Origin: Glandiceps talaboti
Taxonomy: Eukaryota > Hemichordata > Enteropneusta > Spengelidae
Length of the DNA stretch: 64,000 nt
Direction of reading: 5' to 3'
Assembly (NCBI RefSeq): GCF_964340395.1
Contig: NC_135570.1
Location: forward strand, 13,012,322-13,076,321
Shown here: piece by piece, positions 1 to 11,726 of the stretch
How positions within the stretch are numbered: the stretch's first letter is position 1
How the letters are laid out: each line of letters starts with the position of its first letter
The notes under the pieces: generated by a model
Database searches by the model: none
What the model was told of the DNA's origin: nothing
The model's input: the letters and a program-made list of their open reading frames with translations, nothing else
Made by a program: the position numbers and the translations under genes

Positions 1-74
1 CATGCTATGTTCAGAAATATTGAACGAAAAACCAGAGAAATATTTAATTTTTGATATTTGATTTTGAATTGTAG

Positions 75-132
75 GAATGTCAGAGTCCATTCCGTAGAGG
101 TGACAGACTCAGTACAGACAGTACTAGTAGCA
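75..132 (+). CDS. Proline-rich protein, unrecognised: coding exon (4th from the end)
   Basis: The exon runs from an AG acceptor (73-74) to a GTGAGT donor (133) in phase 0 to 1 and encodes 19 residues (ECQSPFRRGDRLSTDSTSS), ser/thr and arg rich. The last base joins the next exon to give a serine. It is part of a gene whose 5' end lies left of the window. The assignment rests on the phase match with the following three exons; there is no homology call. Confidence 0.6.
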
Positions 133-991
133 GTGAGTAAAAGTCTTTATGTGATCCGTAAAAAACCTGAATGAATGTTTCATTTCTCAAATCAAATTGA
201 CTTAAACAGTTTTGTACTTGATAAACAGTAGGTGTCAGATCCGAATCAAACTTTTGTATTCATACCGAAACTTTTATAGCATGAAACTTTCATAAGCAGA
301 GTATTTTAATATTGAGAACTACAGATAAAATGATGTCGGCTTGGTGTTTCACTCATGTAACATGGCATTTAATACACACCCTCAGACAACTAATGCAAAA
401 GAAACAATTACATAGGTGCCATGCACAGTGGGGATGTAGAAGTAGTCAAGTTGAAATGTTGATTATCAGTTAGAAAATAAACAATTGCAGCCATTAAAAT
501 CACCAAGTCCATGTGTAATGTTTTCATTAGAAGCCTGTTTTTACCGCACTGTCATAGAATAGCAATGCTTATCAGTGTTCAATGTGATTGGGCAAAGGAT
601 CCTGCTGTGTTTATTGTATCTCTGAGTCTAGAGTTGAAATATGTCTATCTTTGTGTCAAAAACGTAATGCCCCATGAGTGAAACACCAAGCCTACATCAT
701 TTTAACTATAATGGTCTTAAAATGACTCCAAAAGGTTTTCTTCGAACCCTTGTGTAAAGATAAAAATGTAGTATCCATACTGGAAATTTGTTTGGATAAC
801 ACAGAGTGAACAATTCAATTGAGAAATAAAGGCAATCAAATCATCAGAGAGTGTGTGAACTTGTTCTGGAAAATTCAAAGTTACATTTTATGTCACGAAT
901 CAAAATTTTTTTGCTAAATACATAATGTTTGAATTATCACTATATCTGTCCACAACCTAGCAGATGATGACAAGTTTTGTACCTTTTTTAG

Positions 992-1068
992 GTGCCTCTT
1001 CAAGACATAGTCGTGCAAGTATAAAGAGCACTGACAGTGGTTTGTTTGGAAGTGATGACATGAAAGAG
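992..1068 (+). CDS. Proline-rich protein, unrecognised: coding exon (3rd from the end)
   Basis: A polypyrimidine tract and TTTTTTAG acceptor precede GTGCC, and a GAG|GTGGGT donor follows. It encodes about 25 residues (SASSRHSRASIKSTDSGLFG, then SDDMKE), a basic/serine stretch that looks like a phosphorylated disordered tail. It completes the codon left open by the exon ending at 132 and ends in phase 0. Confidence 0.65.
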
Positions 1069-1865
1069 GTGGGTTCCAGTAGCAAGGGCAAAGTTATTTT
1101 TTTAGACTACCCAGTTCTATCCAGTTCCATCCAGTTCTATCCAGTTTCAACCAGTTTTGTCATGCGATGGATACATGGTGTGTCAAAATAAATGTAAACC
1201 AAATGGCCTTGGGTCTAAACTGGTTTTGGCCAGTTTCTCTGAAGGGAATAGTAGGCCGAACCGGTATGAACTAGATATCCTTGGTCATAACTGCCTTGAA
1301 CCAATCAGTCATACAAATGTGCACCTGTAGATGTGAAAAATTTAGTGTCAACTTGCTCCTTTGAGTGTACTATAATGTTATGTTATGTTGTATAATATTA
1401 ATAATGGATTCCTACAACTATCATCAAAACCTGAAGTACCACACCACTTTTAATAACACTAACATTAGCATGATCCAAAGCCTCCCTATCTTGACCAAAA
1501 CTCAAACCCTCCCAACTGAACCACCTAACTCATTGATCTATTGATCGTCTCTCGCTTCAGAATCATTTCTGCTGCTCTCACTTTCAGAATAATTAAACTC
1601 ACCACCTTAGCCATCACAAGCACTAAAAAGAAGAAATATGCTGATTTTGTGAATCTTCATATCACTAACTGTATTGCTAGCAAGAAATACCACATCATAA
1701 AATAATCTTCACCTAAATCAAGCTATGAACATAACCATAGAGTATAATATATTGACATTTTTATTTTGTACCATGACTGTTGAATCTGTCCGAGGTGTTG
1801 TAATTGTGGGAAAATAAGATTTTCTAAGCTGAGAATTTTTTTGTTTTTTTGTTCATCATTATCAG

Positions 1866-2272
1866 GAGGAGAGTACAAATCAACAGTCACAAGTTCCCAG
1901 ACGACAGGGTAGACGTCCCCAGCCTGTCGAACACCGGCTGTCAACCAATCTAGAGTTCAGCAAACAATATCTTGACAGACCAGTGCCTCCAATACCAGGA
2001 AGAGCAGCTGATGTGATAGATGATTCTGACTTCCCAAGCTTACCTCTTCCCCCTACACCTTCCACAGGTCGGAGGGACATTGTAGGTCCACCGCCAGTTC
2101 CTAGTCACCGGAGGGAATCTTTGACACCTCCTCCCCCACCCCCAGTATCATACGGAGTGAAGGACGATGTACAAGGAGATACAAACCCTTCTACTCTTCC
2201 AAATGTGTATTCCCCTGCACCTACTGTAATTCGCCAAGAAGAACCACCAGAACCTGCTCCCCAACTAGTAAA
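1866..2272 (+). CDS. Proline-rich protein, unrecognised: large penultimate exon with SH3-type motifs
   Basis: This 407-nt exon lies between ATTATCAG (1865) and a strong GTAAGTAG donor (2273), phase 0 to 2. It encodes about 135 residues with RPVPPIPGR (class I/II SH3-ligand-like RxxPxxP), LPLPPTPSTGRR, VGPPPVPSHRR and a run of six prolines near 2127-2145. Long proline clusters separated by polar segments suggest an SH3/WW-binding, intrinsically disordered region. The family is not identified. Tails like this occur in adaptor, DOCK-type and cytoskeletal proteins, but that is only analogy. Confidence 0.75.
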
Positions 2273-2488
2273 GTAAGTAGGAATCCTGAGTGGCAACCTT
2301 GCCAGTGGTTTCCACAAGGCCATTTCGTTGTTTTCATGCTTATACTGAATATAAATATTAGTTACTGTAACAATACCTTGCAGTACTGAATTCAGAGTAT
2401 AAATTATTCATCAAGTCTATTTTGGATGAGTCACTTGGCTTTCTTCAGTGCTTCAGTATGTTGCATAGGAGTCAATACCTAGAGTGAC

Positions 2489-2888
2489 AGTCCAATAAAG
2501 TGAGGGGGTGAAGTCCAGTAATGTGAGGGGGTGAGAGTTCAATAAAATGAGGGGGTGAGTGTCTAATAAAGTGAGGGGGTGAAGTCCAGTAATGTGAGGG
2601 GGTGAGAGTTCAATAAATGAAGGGGCGGGTGTCTAATAAAGTGAGGGAGTGAAGTCCAGTAATGTGAGGGGGTGAGAGTTCAATAAATGAAGGGGTGGGG
2701 TCCAGTAATGTGAGGGGGTGAGAGTTCAATAAAATGAGGGGGCAGGAGTCTAATAAAGTGAGGAGATGGGAGGCCAATTAAGTGAGGGGGGGGGGTGAGA
2801 GTCCAATTAAGTTAGGGGGGTGAGAGTCCAATAAAGTGAGGGGGGAAGTCCAGTAATGTGAGGGGGTGGGAGTTCAATAAATGAGTTC
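2489..2888 (+). repeat. G-rich compound minisatellite (intron of the proline-rich gene)
   Basis: Roughly 27-57-bp compound units alternate between 'ccaataaagtgagggggtg' and 'ccagtaatgtgagggggtg' versions, about a dozen variants in all. The plus strand carries repeated runs of five or more G. It lies in the intron between the last two exons. Confidence 0.85.
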
Positions 2889-3224
2889 AAATACCCCTGA
2901 GTATTAAACCACACAGGCACTCTTACGGCGTGGGATTGTTATCCCGAACAACAAATTTCCGTAAAAATGACACTATGTGATCACGTGCTTTTGTGTGTAA
3001 TGAACATTTGTGTCCTCATTTGCATATCATTTGCATGCAGGTATGCAATAATATTTTTGGTATTGCACTACCATGCAAATACCAGTAGTATGTGGGTGTA
3101 CCAGTGCACGTAATCTCTAGTACATAATTATGTTATATTGATATCTATAAACTGGCATTTTCATACCATATACTAGTGACATTAAGTATTATTAATATAT
3201 CTTTTTGCATATTTTGAATTTCAG

Positions 3225-3447
3225 GATACCAGGAATGACGCCATTTAACGCAGCTTTTAAAGCACAACTTGATAAGGCCACAAGGCAAAGACAACAACCT
3301 GCCCAACCCCAACCAGTTGCAAAAGAACCAGAACCAGTAGCTGTTCCACCAGAATCTGGGGAGGCATATGATGATGTATTGTTTCCACCCAAACCACCAC
3401 AACCTAGACCAAGACCAACACCAAGACCCAGGCCCCCTAGAAAGTAA
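3225..3447 (+). CDS. Proline-rich protein, unrecognised: C-terminal exon
   Basis: The acceptor is TTTCAG (to 3224); the first G completes the AAG codon left open at 2272. The exon encodes 74 residues and ends in TAA at 3445-3447. It begins IPGMTPFNAAFKAQLDKA, then a Q/P-rich segment, an acidic EAYDDVLFPP motif (a YDDV tyrosine context like known SH2-binding sites) and a basic proline tail of PRPRP repeats ending PPRK. The four exons together give 254 visible residues. The product probably acts as a docking tail; the partner is unknown. Confidence 0.75.
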
Positions 3448-3537
3448 CTGTTATGTATTTGGGATACTGTAGACAGCTAGCAGGGTTTGATTTACATCTC
3501 AATATATGAACTCTAGGTCCTTGCATTAATCATCTGT

Positions 3538-3582
3538 ATCAGTGAATCAGTGAATCAGTGAATCAGTGAATCAGTGAATCAT
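3538..3582 (+). repeat. Short 10-bp tandem repeat (agtgaatcag)
   Basis: About four and a half perfect copies lie just downstream of the stop codon at 3447, in the presumed 3' UTR or flank. Confidence 0.9.
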
Positions 3583-3999
3583 TGATAACTAAAGAATTAG
3601 ATAGGATCTTCAGGACCAGGTTTTTTAATATGACTCTGCCATGACAGTTAGCTAGGATCATTAGTTGAGGACTAACTTTATTTTTAACATGTCTCTGCCA
3701 TACAGGTTACACTAGAATTGTTAGTTCGGGACTAACTCTTTGCTAGAGCTCTGCCATAGGCTGTAAGGATTATGGCCATTCTTTTGTGTAGGGCCAACTT
3801 CAACTCTACCAGCCAAATGAACTATTTACTGAAAAACACTTTTTTTTCTAACACTTTTATATCAACCCTTCCAGTACAAGAGAATTGTACCAGAAATACA
3901 TAGATTTTGAATTCTTTATTTTATGTAAAAGTCATCATCTAGTGCACAATCTGAGGGCAGTTGATATTTATTTATGTGAAGTATATCAGAGTATTGTTG

Positions 4000-4375
4000 C
4001 CAAATGCAAATTTTATGCTAATGACTCATTATCAAAGGAAAATATTCATCGACTTCTGAGCATGCATTGTATAAAGTTGTACATTGTTGCAAGTTCTCCC
4101 AAACATGCAAATTTTATGCTAATGACTCATTATCAAAGGAAAATATTCATTGACCTCTGATCATGCATTGTATAAAGTTGTACATAGTTGCAAGTTCTCC
4201 TAAACATGCAAATTTTATGGTAATGATTCTCATTATCTATGGAAAATATTCATTACCCCTCTGATTGTGCAGTATTTTAACTTGTACAGCCACCTGTTCT
4301 CCGAAATATGTAAATTATATGATTTATTATCAATGGAAAACTTTCATCGCCCCCAGATTTTGCACTGTACTTTAA
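4000..4375 (+). repeat. About 101-bp tandem repeat, 3-4 copies
   Basis: The unit begins 'atgcaaattttatgctaatg' and includes 'tatcaaaggaaaatattcat'. The first two copies are nearly identical and the third and fourth are increasingly diverged. Each starts with an ATGCAAAT octamer. There is no coding support. Confidence 0.8.
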
Positions 4376-4379
4376 AAAT

Positions 4380-5960
4380 AATCACAAAATATGAAAACTT
4401 GAATATTTATCCATAATTTAGATTGAGTTTTGTAACTTCAGCCCAAAATATTATTGACCTGCGAGGAAAAGTTACAGAAATCTAAAAAAAATTGTCACGG
4501 TATATTTGGCGGGATTTTTTCCCCCTTGCTGGGAATTGCTCCCTGCAATTGCTAGGTATTGAAAAAGCGTTGAAGGTAGTGGTATTAAAAATAATACAGC
4601 ATTGTCTAATTTTACAACGTGGTCTGTAGAAAACAAAGAGTTGGACTGACCTGAATCTGCAGTGGTTTAGCAAGAACCTATAAACTGTAGCATGAAAAAC
4701 AGTAGATTTGATTGGTAGTGAAATTTGACTCCATACTGTGTGGATTGACCATCAGTTTTGCCAAATAAAAAAAACACCAGTGTTTCCAATAACCCGACCG
4801 ACCCTAGTTTAAGCTGCCGACTGTAAACATTGTTTACATGCAAAGAGGTAAAATTATGACAATTTACTTCTATTTCGCCATATATTTGCTTGCCAAAGTA
4901 TCTTCGGTTACTTTTTTCAAAATCTCTTTCCAGAGAGAAACGATGTCATTTCAGCCTATAACAGTACAGTCTACATATTGTGTTTGTCTACTTCTGAATC
5001 ACATAATTGTCTTCATTTACTTCTTTTACACCTCATCAACTGTAACGGAAGTATTGTGACCAATGAGTATCTTGTCTTTGGGTCGAAGTAATAAAAAATT
5101 AAAAAAATTAAAAAAAATTTAAATGTAAAATCAAATCCCAACCTTCCTATTTTCTTAAGTCATGTTATCGGAGACAAACGTTTTATTTTTATTTTTGCCT
5201 TATTATCAGCATATGCAGAATTTTATTTATATCGTAGTAATAGAACAACATCGTCAAATAATCATGAAAAATATATCATTGAAATTCATACTAGTGAGTT
5301 ATTGATGTCTACCAAGTAATAACTGATCTAAAAAAAAAATTTAAGGGGGCAGAGTTATAATTTTCAACAAACCCACATATACAGTATCATACTATGAAAC
5401 CTGATATTTGACATTATGCAAATTCTTTTTCTTATTTCATGGTGGAAAGTGAAATATAAGGAAAAGTAATCATCATTAAAACATCATGTTAGTTATTACC
5501 ATATTTTACATCAATACATTGCACCAGACTTAAAAAAACAACCCCACACATATTAGGCTCTAGAAACAAGTTGCAGACCAAAAAATGACAAAAATGTGTA
5601 GTCCAGAAAATATCGGTAGTACATTTTTATCGACTTTCGGTTTTGAAAACGATCTCATGTCTACGTTCTACGTGTGTGTTATGCCATTGTTATAGTTGCT
5701 CTAACTAAGTCACAAATGATATTTTGTTGTTTTAAGAACACATCGAATAAATAGAGGAAGTCGTAAAAATAAAACTAGTCAGGAAGTGAAAGGAGAAGTG
5801 ACATTTTTATGAACTTTAAAGTTTCTATGTGATTATAAGATGCGGTTTGTGTTGGATCTGTATTTAACGTGGTCTTTTACAGTGGCCTAAGCTGAATTTT
5901 GAAGTTTTTAAAATTTTTAAAATTCAAGTAAACTATGCTAATATTATGCTAATCTTATGT
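4380..5960. other. AT-rich intergenic stretch, no gene seen
   Basis: The stretch holds homopolymer A/T runs and short degenerate repeats. 'ataacccgaccgaccctag' near 4790 is similar to text near 61130, so at least part is dispersed repeat. I see no splice-supported coding frame. Confidence 0.5.
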
Positions 5961-5967
5961 CATATTG

Positions 5968-6780
5968 TACAACCCATAACACTAAAGTAAAGCATTTTCT
6001 GTATGTACCAAAATCGTTTATATCATCCATATCAAGTACAACCCATAACACCAAAGTAAAGCATTTTCTGTATGTACCACAATCATTTATATCATCCATA
6101 TCAAGTACACCCCATAACACCAAAGTAAAGCATTTTCTGTATGTACCACAATAATTTATAGCATTCATATCAAGTACAACCCATAACACTAAAGTAAAGC
6201 ATTTTCTGTATGTGCCACAATCATTTATATCATCCATATCAAGTACAACCCATAACACTAAAGTAAAGCATTTTTTGTATGTACCACAATCATTTATATC
6301 ATCCATATCAAGTACAACCCATAACACTAAAGTAAAGCATTTTCTGTATGTACCATAAACGTTTATATCATCCATATCAAGTACAACCCATAACACCAAA
6401 GTAAAGCATTTTCTGTATGTGCCACAATCATTTATAACATCCATATCAAGTACAACCCATAACACTAAAGTAAAGCATTTTCTGCATGTACCACAATCAC
6501 TTATATCATTCATATCCCGTGTAAAAGTATACTGTTTTATTTGCTAATTGACTACATTAGAAAGGCCACATGCTAGGCTTGTAAATAAACCAATTGAAAC
6601 AGTATACTTGATGTGAATGCTATAAACGAGAGTAGCACATAGCGAAAGTGCTTTACTTCAGTGTTACTTGTTGTATTAGCAAATGAAACAGTATACTTTT
6701 ACACTTGATATGAATGCTATAAACGAGTGTATCACAGAGAAAGTGCTTTACTTCAGTGTTACTTGTTGTATTATTGTATT
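5968..6780. mobile_element. MITE family M1, copy 1, with one terminal repeat amplified to a 69-bp tandem array
   Basis: The segment 5968-6513 is eight copies of a 69-bp unit ('tacaacccataacaccaaag' start, 'catccatatcaag' end). The segment 6690-6775 carries the reverse complement of the same unit ('cttgatatgaatgctataaa' ... 'cagtgttacttgttgta'), so the unit is a terminal or subterminal inverted repeat. The centre (6535-6690) matches the M1 copy near 27900-28070 ('ggccacatgct', 'cttgtaaataaaccaattga'). The array happens to be open on the minus strand (189 codons, 23-residue period). Confidence 0.8.
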
Positions 6781-6948
6781 GTTTGTAGTTGATGGCATGA
6801 TATCTTCAACAATTTAGTATATGTACACTAAATTGTATCATCCAGTAAGCCTGAAAACCAGGTTTGTTAATATGTATAGTGTAAAGTAATGGTTGGTATG
6901 CTTCATTTAGTAGAATATTGTAGTTACCTTTTATTGTACGGTAAACAT

Positions 6949-6976
6949 TACCCCCCCCCCCCCCCCCCCTCCCCCC
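6949..6976. repeat. Poly-C tract
   Basis: A near-pure run of C interrupted by one T (ccccc...tccccccaac). Length calls here are unreliable. Confidence 0.9.
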
Positions 6977-8032
6977 AACTCAACTTACGCCCCCCATATT
7001 AAAACCGCTATCATGTGGTCGAGTAGGTGTGGAAAACTGACTTACTATAGACTAGTTGTAGTATAAATACCACAAATACGATTGATTCATTAGTTATAAA
7101 AATTGAAGTTTTATCTTTAGAAAGGAAATTGTGAAAAGTTAGAGATATGGCTTTAAAAGTTAAAATTACTAACATTTACATGAAAAAAAATGAGAAAGTT
7201 ACAGATGTGAGATGTTATTTGAAAATTTTAAAAATGGAAAAAATATTTTCTAATTGCCATTGGAGTCTGTGTGCTAAAATATTACCTATGTGCCTCTAAC
7301 TATATTTTGATAACATTTTAATACAACAATATAGTGGCTTTCTTTCCATTTTCATCTAAAAATGTCTAAAATAGTTTTTATTTTTGAGATATGATGCTAA
7401 AATCAACGAAGTTCAAGTTTAATAACTAACAGTTATGTTCAAAGTGCCTGTGAATGTTTACTCACGTTGATACTCCGTTTCGTGGCAAAGTAGTGGCAAA
7501 CTCTACCACTAGGGGGCGCTGTGTGTGTTATGCAATAATCAAAATTGGAGCATTCAATGCCTTACTCAATACTCCACTGGGATAAAAATCTCAGTACACT
7601 TATTACTTGATCATTCCTAACCCTTGACCTGACTTGATGTTTGGTCTCAAAAGGGGACAAAACATTTTTTTTTTGTATAATTTTTTTTGGCCTACCAAAA
7701 AAAACACGATAGTGCAGTGAGGAGGAGTTTTTAATATTCAGACATTGCTAAACTAATTCTCAGTATTTTAACTTGATTTATCAAAAAAATCTTTGATTTC
7801 AGAATTTTATAAGAATTCTCAAGTGGATGAGTCAATTAACTGGTTTTCTGAGATTTTCAAAAAATATCTGTAAGGATGTATAATTTTTAATCAGAATTTT
7901 TACAGTTGGTGTTAATTTTAAACTTTTTCATTTCTGTGAGCTGGAGGACATATTTAGTGGATTAGTATTACTTTCAAAAAGTGAAAATGTATAGGAAGAA
8001 AGTATAGTAAAAAGTGTGTAGTACAGAAATAT

Positions 8033-8455
8033 TACTACTCTGGCAAGCGAGGTTTCGGCTTACTAAAATAGACACAAACTAAAACTATTGTTGTGACATT
8101 TTGTTATATACTATTGAATGGACTTAGGTTTACCTCACAGTAGACTAAGATACGTCGTGACGTTTCTCCCTCACTGACCTCTCACACTAAGGGGTTGGCC
8201 GATGTGTGAGGGCGCCCCGTCACGCATACCTTACAGACAAAACTCACAGTAGAATGGCATTTCTGATAACTTCCACAATCTTGACAATATACATTTTGGG
8301 GACTTCCAATCTTTACACTATCTTGATCACAGGGTGATAAGATTCATGCAACAGAGGCACGCCATCACCCACTTGTGTAATCTAGCACATCAACCAGCAG
8401 TAGTTTTAGTTTGCGGCTGTCTTAGTAAACCGAAACCTCAATTGCCAGAGTAGTA
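8033..8455. mobile_element. MITE family M2, copy 1 (about 60-bp terminal inverted repeats)
   Basis: The left end 'tactactctggcaagcgagg' followed by 'tttcggcttactaaaatag' pairs with the right end read in reverse ('tactactctggcaattgagg', 'tttcggtttactaagacag'). Both ends are flanked by TA. There is no coding capacity. The second copy at 46063-46388 shares the ends and the centre (inverted), so this is a real family of non-autonomous DNA transposons. Confidence 0.85.
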
Positions 8456-8884
8456 TACATAGAAAGAGTTTGTATTCAGTCTTGCCAATGCAAATTATAC
8501 AGGTTATACATTTGTCTATAGTACATCTGTCGTTTTATTGAAATACAAATTTTGGGGGGTTTTGAGTGAAAATGATAGAAATTGGGGAAGCACCTGGTAC
8601 CACAGTGAGGGGTAAGGAAATGTACAATTTTAGTGTGTTACAAGGAATTGTTGTATGTCAGTGGCATGTCAAAATGGCTTAGAAGGCACTGTGACACTGG
8701 TCGCTGCATAGTAAGCACTAATGGACAAGGAAACACCAAATTTTGGAGCATCAAAAAGTAGTTATTTAATCATGTAGGTATGAAAATGGTACTGTGCATG
8801 CTGTATAGTGTGTGTTCAATGGCTAAGTTATCAAAATTTATGTGAACATAACCAAATTTTGTTGTATTTATTTAGAAAACCTGA

Positions 8885-9250
8885 ATATGTAAATGAAATG
8901 AATATTCATAGGCGGTCATAAATATGCATATCTACTCATAAATATCAAATTATTTATGTGTAACAAAATTGTCTTCCATAAAATTGTAAAAACACGCATT
9001 TGAATTTTGTTCCAAAGGCACCTGTAGAAAATATATGTAATCATGAATATTCATAAGTCGTGAATATGCATATACACTCATGGATATCAAATTAGAAATG
9101 TAACAATTATTTCATACATAAAAAGTACAAACCTTTAATTTGAATTTTGTTCAATACGCATTTATAGAAAATATGTAATTAAATGAATATTCATAGACAA
9201 TCATGAATATTCACATTTACATATAAATATGTGTCTGAAAGCATTACTTA
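8885..9250 (+). repeat. About 165-bp AT-rich tandem repeat rich in ATGAATATTCAT palindromes
   Basis: Three diverged units each contain a 'gaatattcat' palindrome, an 'atatgcatat' palindrome, 'atcaaatta' and 'ttgaattttgtt'. Looser copies of the palindromes continue to about 9390. There is no ORF. Confidence 0.75.
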
Positions 9251-9399
9251 TTAATACGTGTCTGGCGAGCAGTAGCATGTATATGTATGTATAATCATTA
9301 AATATGCATGCCTGGTCATGAATATGTAGTGTTTTTGTATGTCCACGAATATATTACCTAATTATGAATATTCATAGGTAATTATGCAGTCATATATCA

Positions 9400-11122
9400 T
9401 GTGACTGGTGTTTGACCAATGAATTGAGTATATTACTCAAGACTTTTAGCTTTTCTCCATATTGTTATGGTTATACATATGACTGAGGGAAGAAAATTTT
9501 TTTTTTTGCATGAAAAGAATTTTTCTCAGTCAAGGGTATAGAATAGTCAGAAATCTTATGTTAGTTTTGACTAGTTTTAATTAATGTTTGATGTGAAATT
9601 TAAGGAAGAACAATTTGTCAGTCACCTACCTAATCATGTTTTTTTTGCACATTTTACAGTTGTTTAAATATCATGAACAAGGTCATTGTTAATTATTGTG
9701 TTGTTTATTCTCTAACCTACATGCATACCCTTGAATCAAACTCCCAAGATTTCCATGTACTTATGAAGTATGCCCTCACATGGTCATAAATTGCCATCAT
9801 CCTGCTATTAACTGACCAATCAGAAAGCTTCTTTTATACCAGTCAAAAACCTGTATCATTTTGAAACATTTATGGTTTTTTCTTACCCAATACTATATAC
9901 ATGATTATAGATTCACCTTCCTGTTGGTTTCTTTGTAAGGAATCACGTTATTGGGCAAGATCACCCGATTTGGCAATACACAGTTGTTCGCCACCAATCA
10001 GGTTAGCTGTGCCATGCTACTTGAGGTCCTGTAATGTCACACCTCCAGCTGGACTAATATATACATAGCCCCCATCATTGACTTAATATACAAGTTGTAA
10101 AAAATTGCAGTGATGTATCTTTGAAACAAGTAGAGGCTTCTCACAAGCACTGTTATAAAACAGTGGCAGCATTTTTTTCAAACTTGGGACCAATAGCACA
10201 GCAGCAGTCATCTGTAACCTAAAGAATACCTTATTCACCCCCTATGATGTGGTCTAACCCTATTGTTTCCAAGCTTAGGTAGAAGCTATAAGCTGGAATG
10301 TAGGGGTGGGAGACTCAAAAAGAAGGCATGTTCTCTTTCAAAAGTCAGCCGTACTGAGGCCAGGTCAAAGGTCAAGGCAGTATGACTGATATTAATCTGT
10401 GTATGTATATTAAAGATATTCAAGAAACTTTTTTTAACAGTTTCTGATTTTGGAAATTTAAATTCCCACCTCTGCTTGGAAGAATGGAAGCTGTTTAATG
10501 TACATCATTTTTGTTGCTTTCTGAAATTGTTTGAATGTTGTTGACTCTTAACTAATCAGAGTGTTGACAAATTTAGTTCTGGTTCACAGCCAATAGTAGT
10601 CAAGAATGAATATCACATGTTGGTCACATGACATGACACCATTTGACCAGAGAACGTATTTACAGTGTGGAAACGATAAATATCAAACATAAAAAGATGA
10701 AAAATAACTGACAACTCAACACTTTCATGAAATAATGTCGTCTCATTGTAGTTTACAGACAGGTTCTGAAATGTAAACTTGTAGTTCTTGTAATGTCTTT
10801 TCTGCGTTTGAAATTTTCAGTGTATTACAAAGTCGTACAAAGAATACAGCCCCCCCCCCCCCACTAGATAAAACATAAGAATTAGCAGTCATCCTCGGTA
10901 GAGGACGCTATACTAGGATATTCAGATAAGACTTGTTACAGTTGTCTTGAAGAGAGGGGTCGACACACTACAATATGTAAGTTCTGTCAATGTACGATTT
11001 TGCAAGTGAAAAGTACATGTAACTTTTTATACTCAAGAATAAAATATCAAAAAAATTGTGTCTCTATGTATGTATGTATGTATGTATGTATGTATGTATG
11101 TATGTATGTATGTATGTATGTA

Positions 11123-11170
<48 letters not shown>

Positions 11171-11200
11171 CTTCGAATTTGGCGAGATTTGTGGTCTTAT
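9400..11200. other. Intergenic stretch without recognised gene
   Basis: Mostly unique-looking AT-rich sequence with a poly-C run at 10850-10862. An open frame starts at ATG 11211 (MASSPAATMNQQDVNNFPLR start) just after the microsatellite. It could be the first exon of the gene beginning near 11462, but I could not find an in-phase donor. Confidence 0.35.
11066..11168 (+). repeat. (TATG)n(TG)n compound microsatellite
   Basis: Perfect TATG repeats grade into TG repeats. All the Met/Tyr/Val/Cys ORFs across it are artefacts. Confidence 0.95.
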
Positions 11201-11461
11201 ATTTTCAAGAATGGCTTCTTCACCAGCTGCCACAATGAACCAACAGGATGTTAATAATTTCCCATTGAGACAAAGGACTCGGCGTTGTTTAGCCATTCAG
11301 TGTTGCTCTCTCATTTGCTTTACAACTTAACACATTGAGTCTCGTCTAGCCAATCAAATGAGATCATTTTGGTTTAACAGGTGCAGGTGGTAGCATTTAT
11401 AATTACATTCAGGTGTGTATTTGGGTGTAGCAGCATCGTGTCTCGTGGTCTGACATAGCAG

Positions 11462-11587
11462 TGGAACCGTCAATAAAGTGTTCTTCCTCGTCACATGGAA
11501 TTATGCCGCCCCAAGAAGTCTGTATGGAATATTTCCTATCTCAGGTCGATGTGTAGATGTCGACGCTGAAGTCTTGAAGATTACATT
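11462..11587 (+). CDS. Candidate novel gene, exon a (5' boundary uncertain)
   Basis: After the AG at 11460-11461, the open frame T|GGA ACC GTC AAT AAA... runs to a GTAAGT donor at 11588 (phase 2 end) and encodes GTVNKVFFLVTWNYAAPRSL then YGIFPISGRCVDVDAEVLKIT. A hydrophobic VFFLV patch, aromatics and one Cys suggest a folded or secreted domain, but I recognise no family. A 34-nt open segment at 11381-11414 (AGGSIYNYIQ) may belong to the preceding exon, though the gap to 11462 would be unusually short for an intron. Confidence 0.45.
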
Positions 11588-11648
11588 GTAAGTTGACCGA
11601 GGTACAAAAGTAAAGGCCTTCCGGATTCTCCCTCTGCATGGGTGACAG

Positions 11649-11726
11649 CACCAAAGTTGAAGAATACCAGAGCACGCTGTCCACTCGCAAAGGGACACAA
11701 TGGGATGTTTCTGTACGGAATGGATG
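11649..11726 (+). CDS. Candidate novel gene, exon b
   Basis: It follows a 61-bp intron with consensus ends (GTAAGT...GTGACAG). C completes the TT left by exon a (Phe); then TKVEEYQSTLSTRKGTQWDV and SVRNG follow, with TG left over before a GTGAGT donor. The exon-b frame agrees with exons a and c only through these junctions, which supports the model. The function is unknown. Confidence 0.5.

Noticed and set aside
5944-6513. A 189-codon minus-strand ORF with 23-residue repeats
   Set aside because: It coincides exactly with the 69-bp tandem array of a MITE end; no start context, no splice sites, and the frame is a by-product of the unit length.
11000-11330. Overlapping Met-Tyr-Val-Cys ORFs
   Set aside because: They are translations of the TATG/TG microsatellite.
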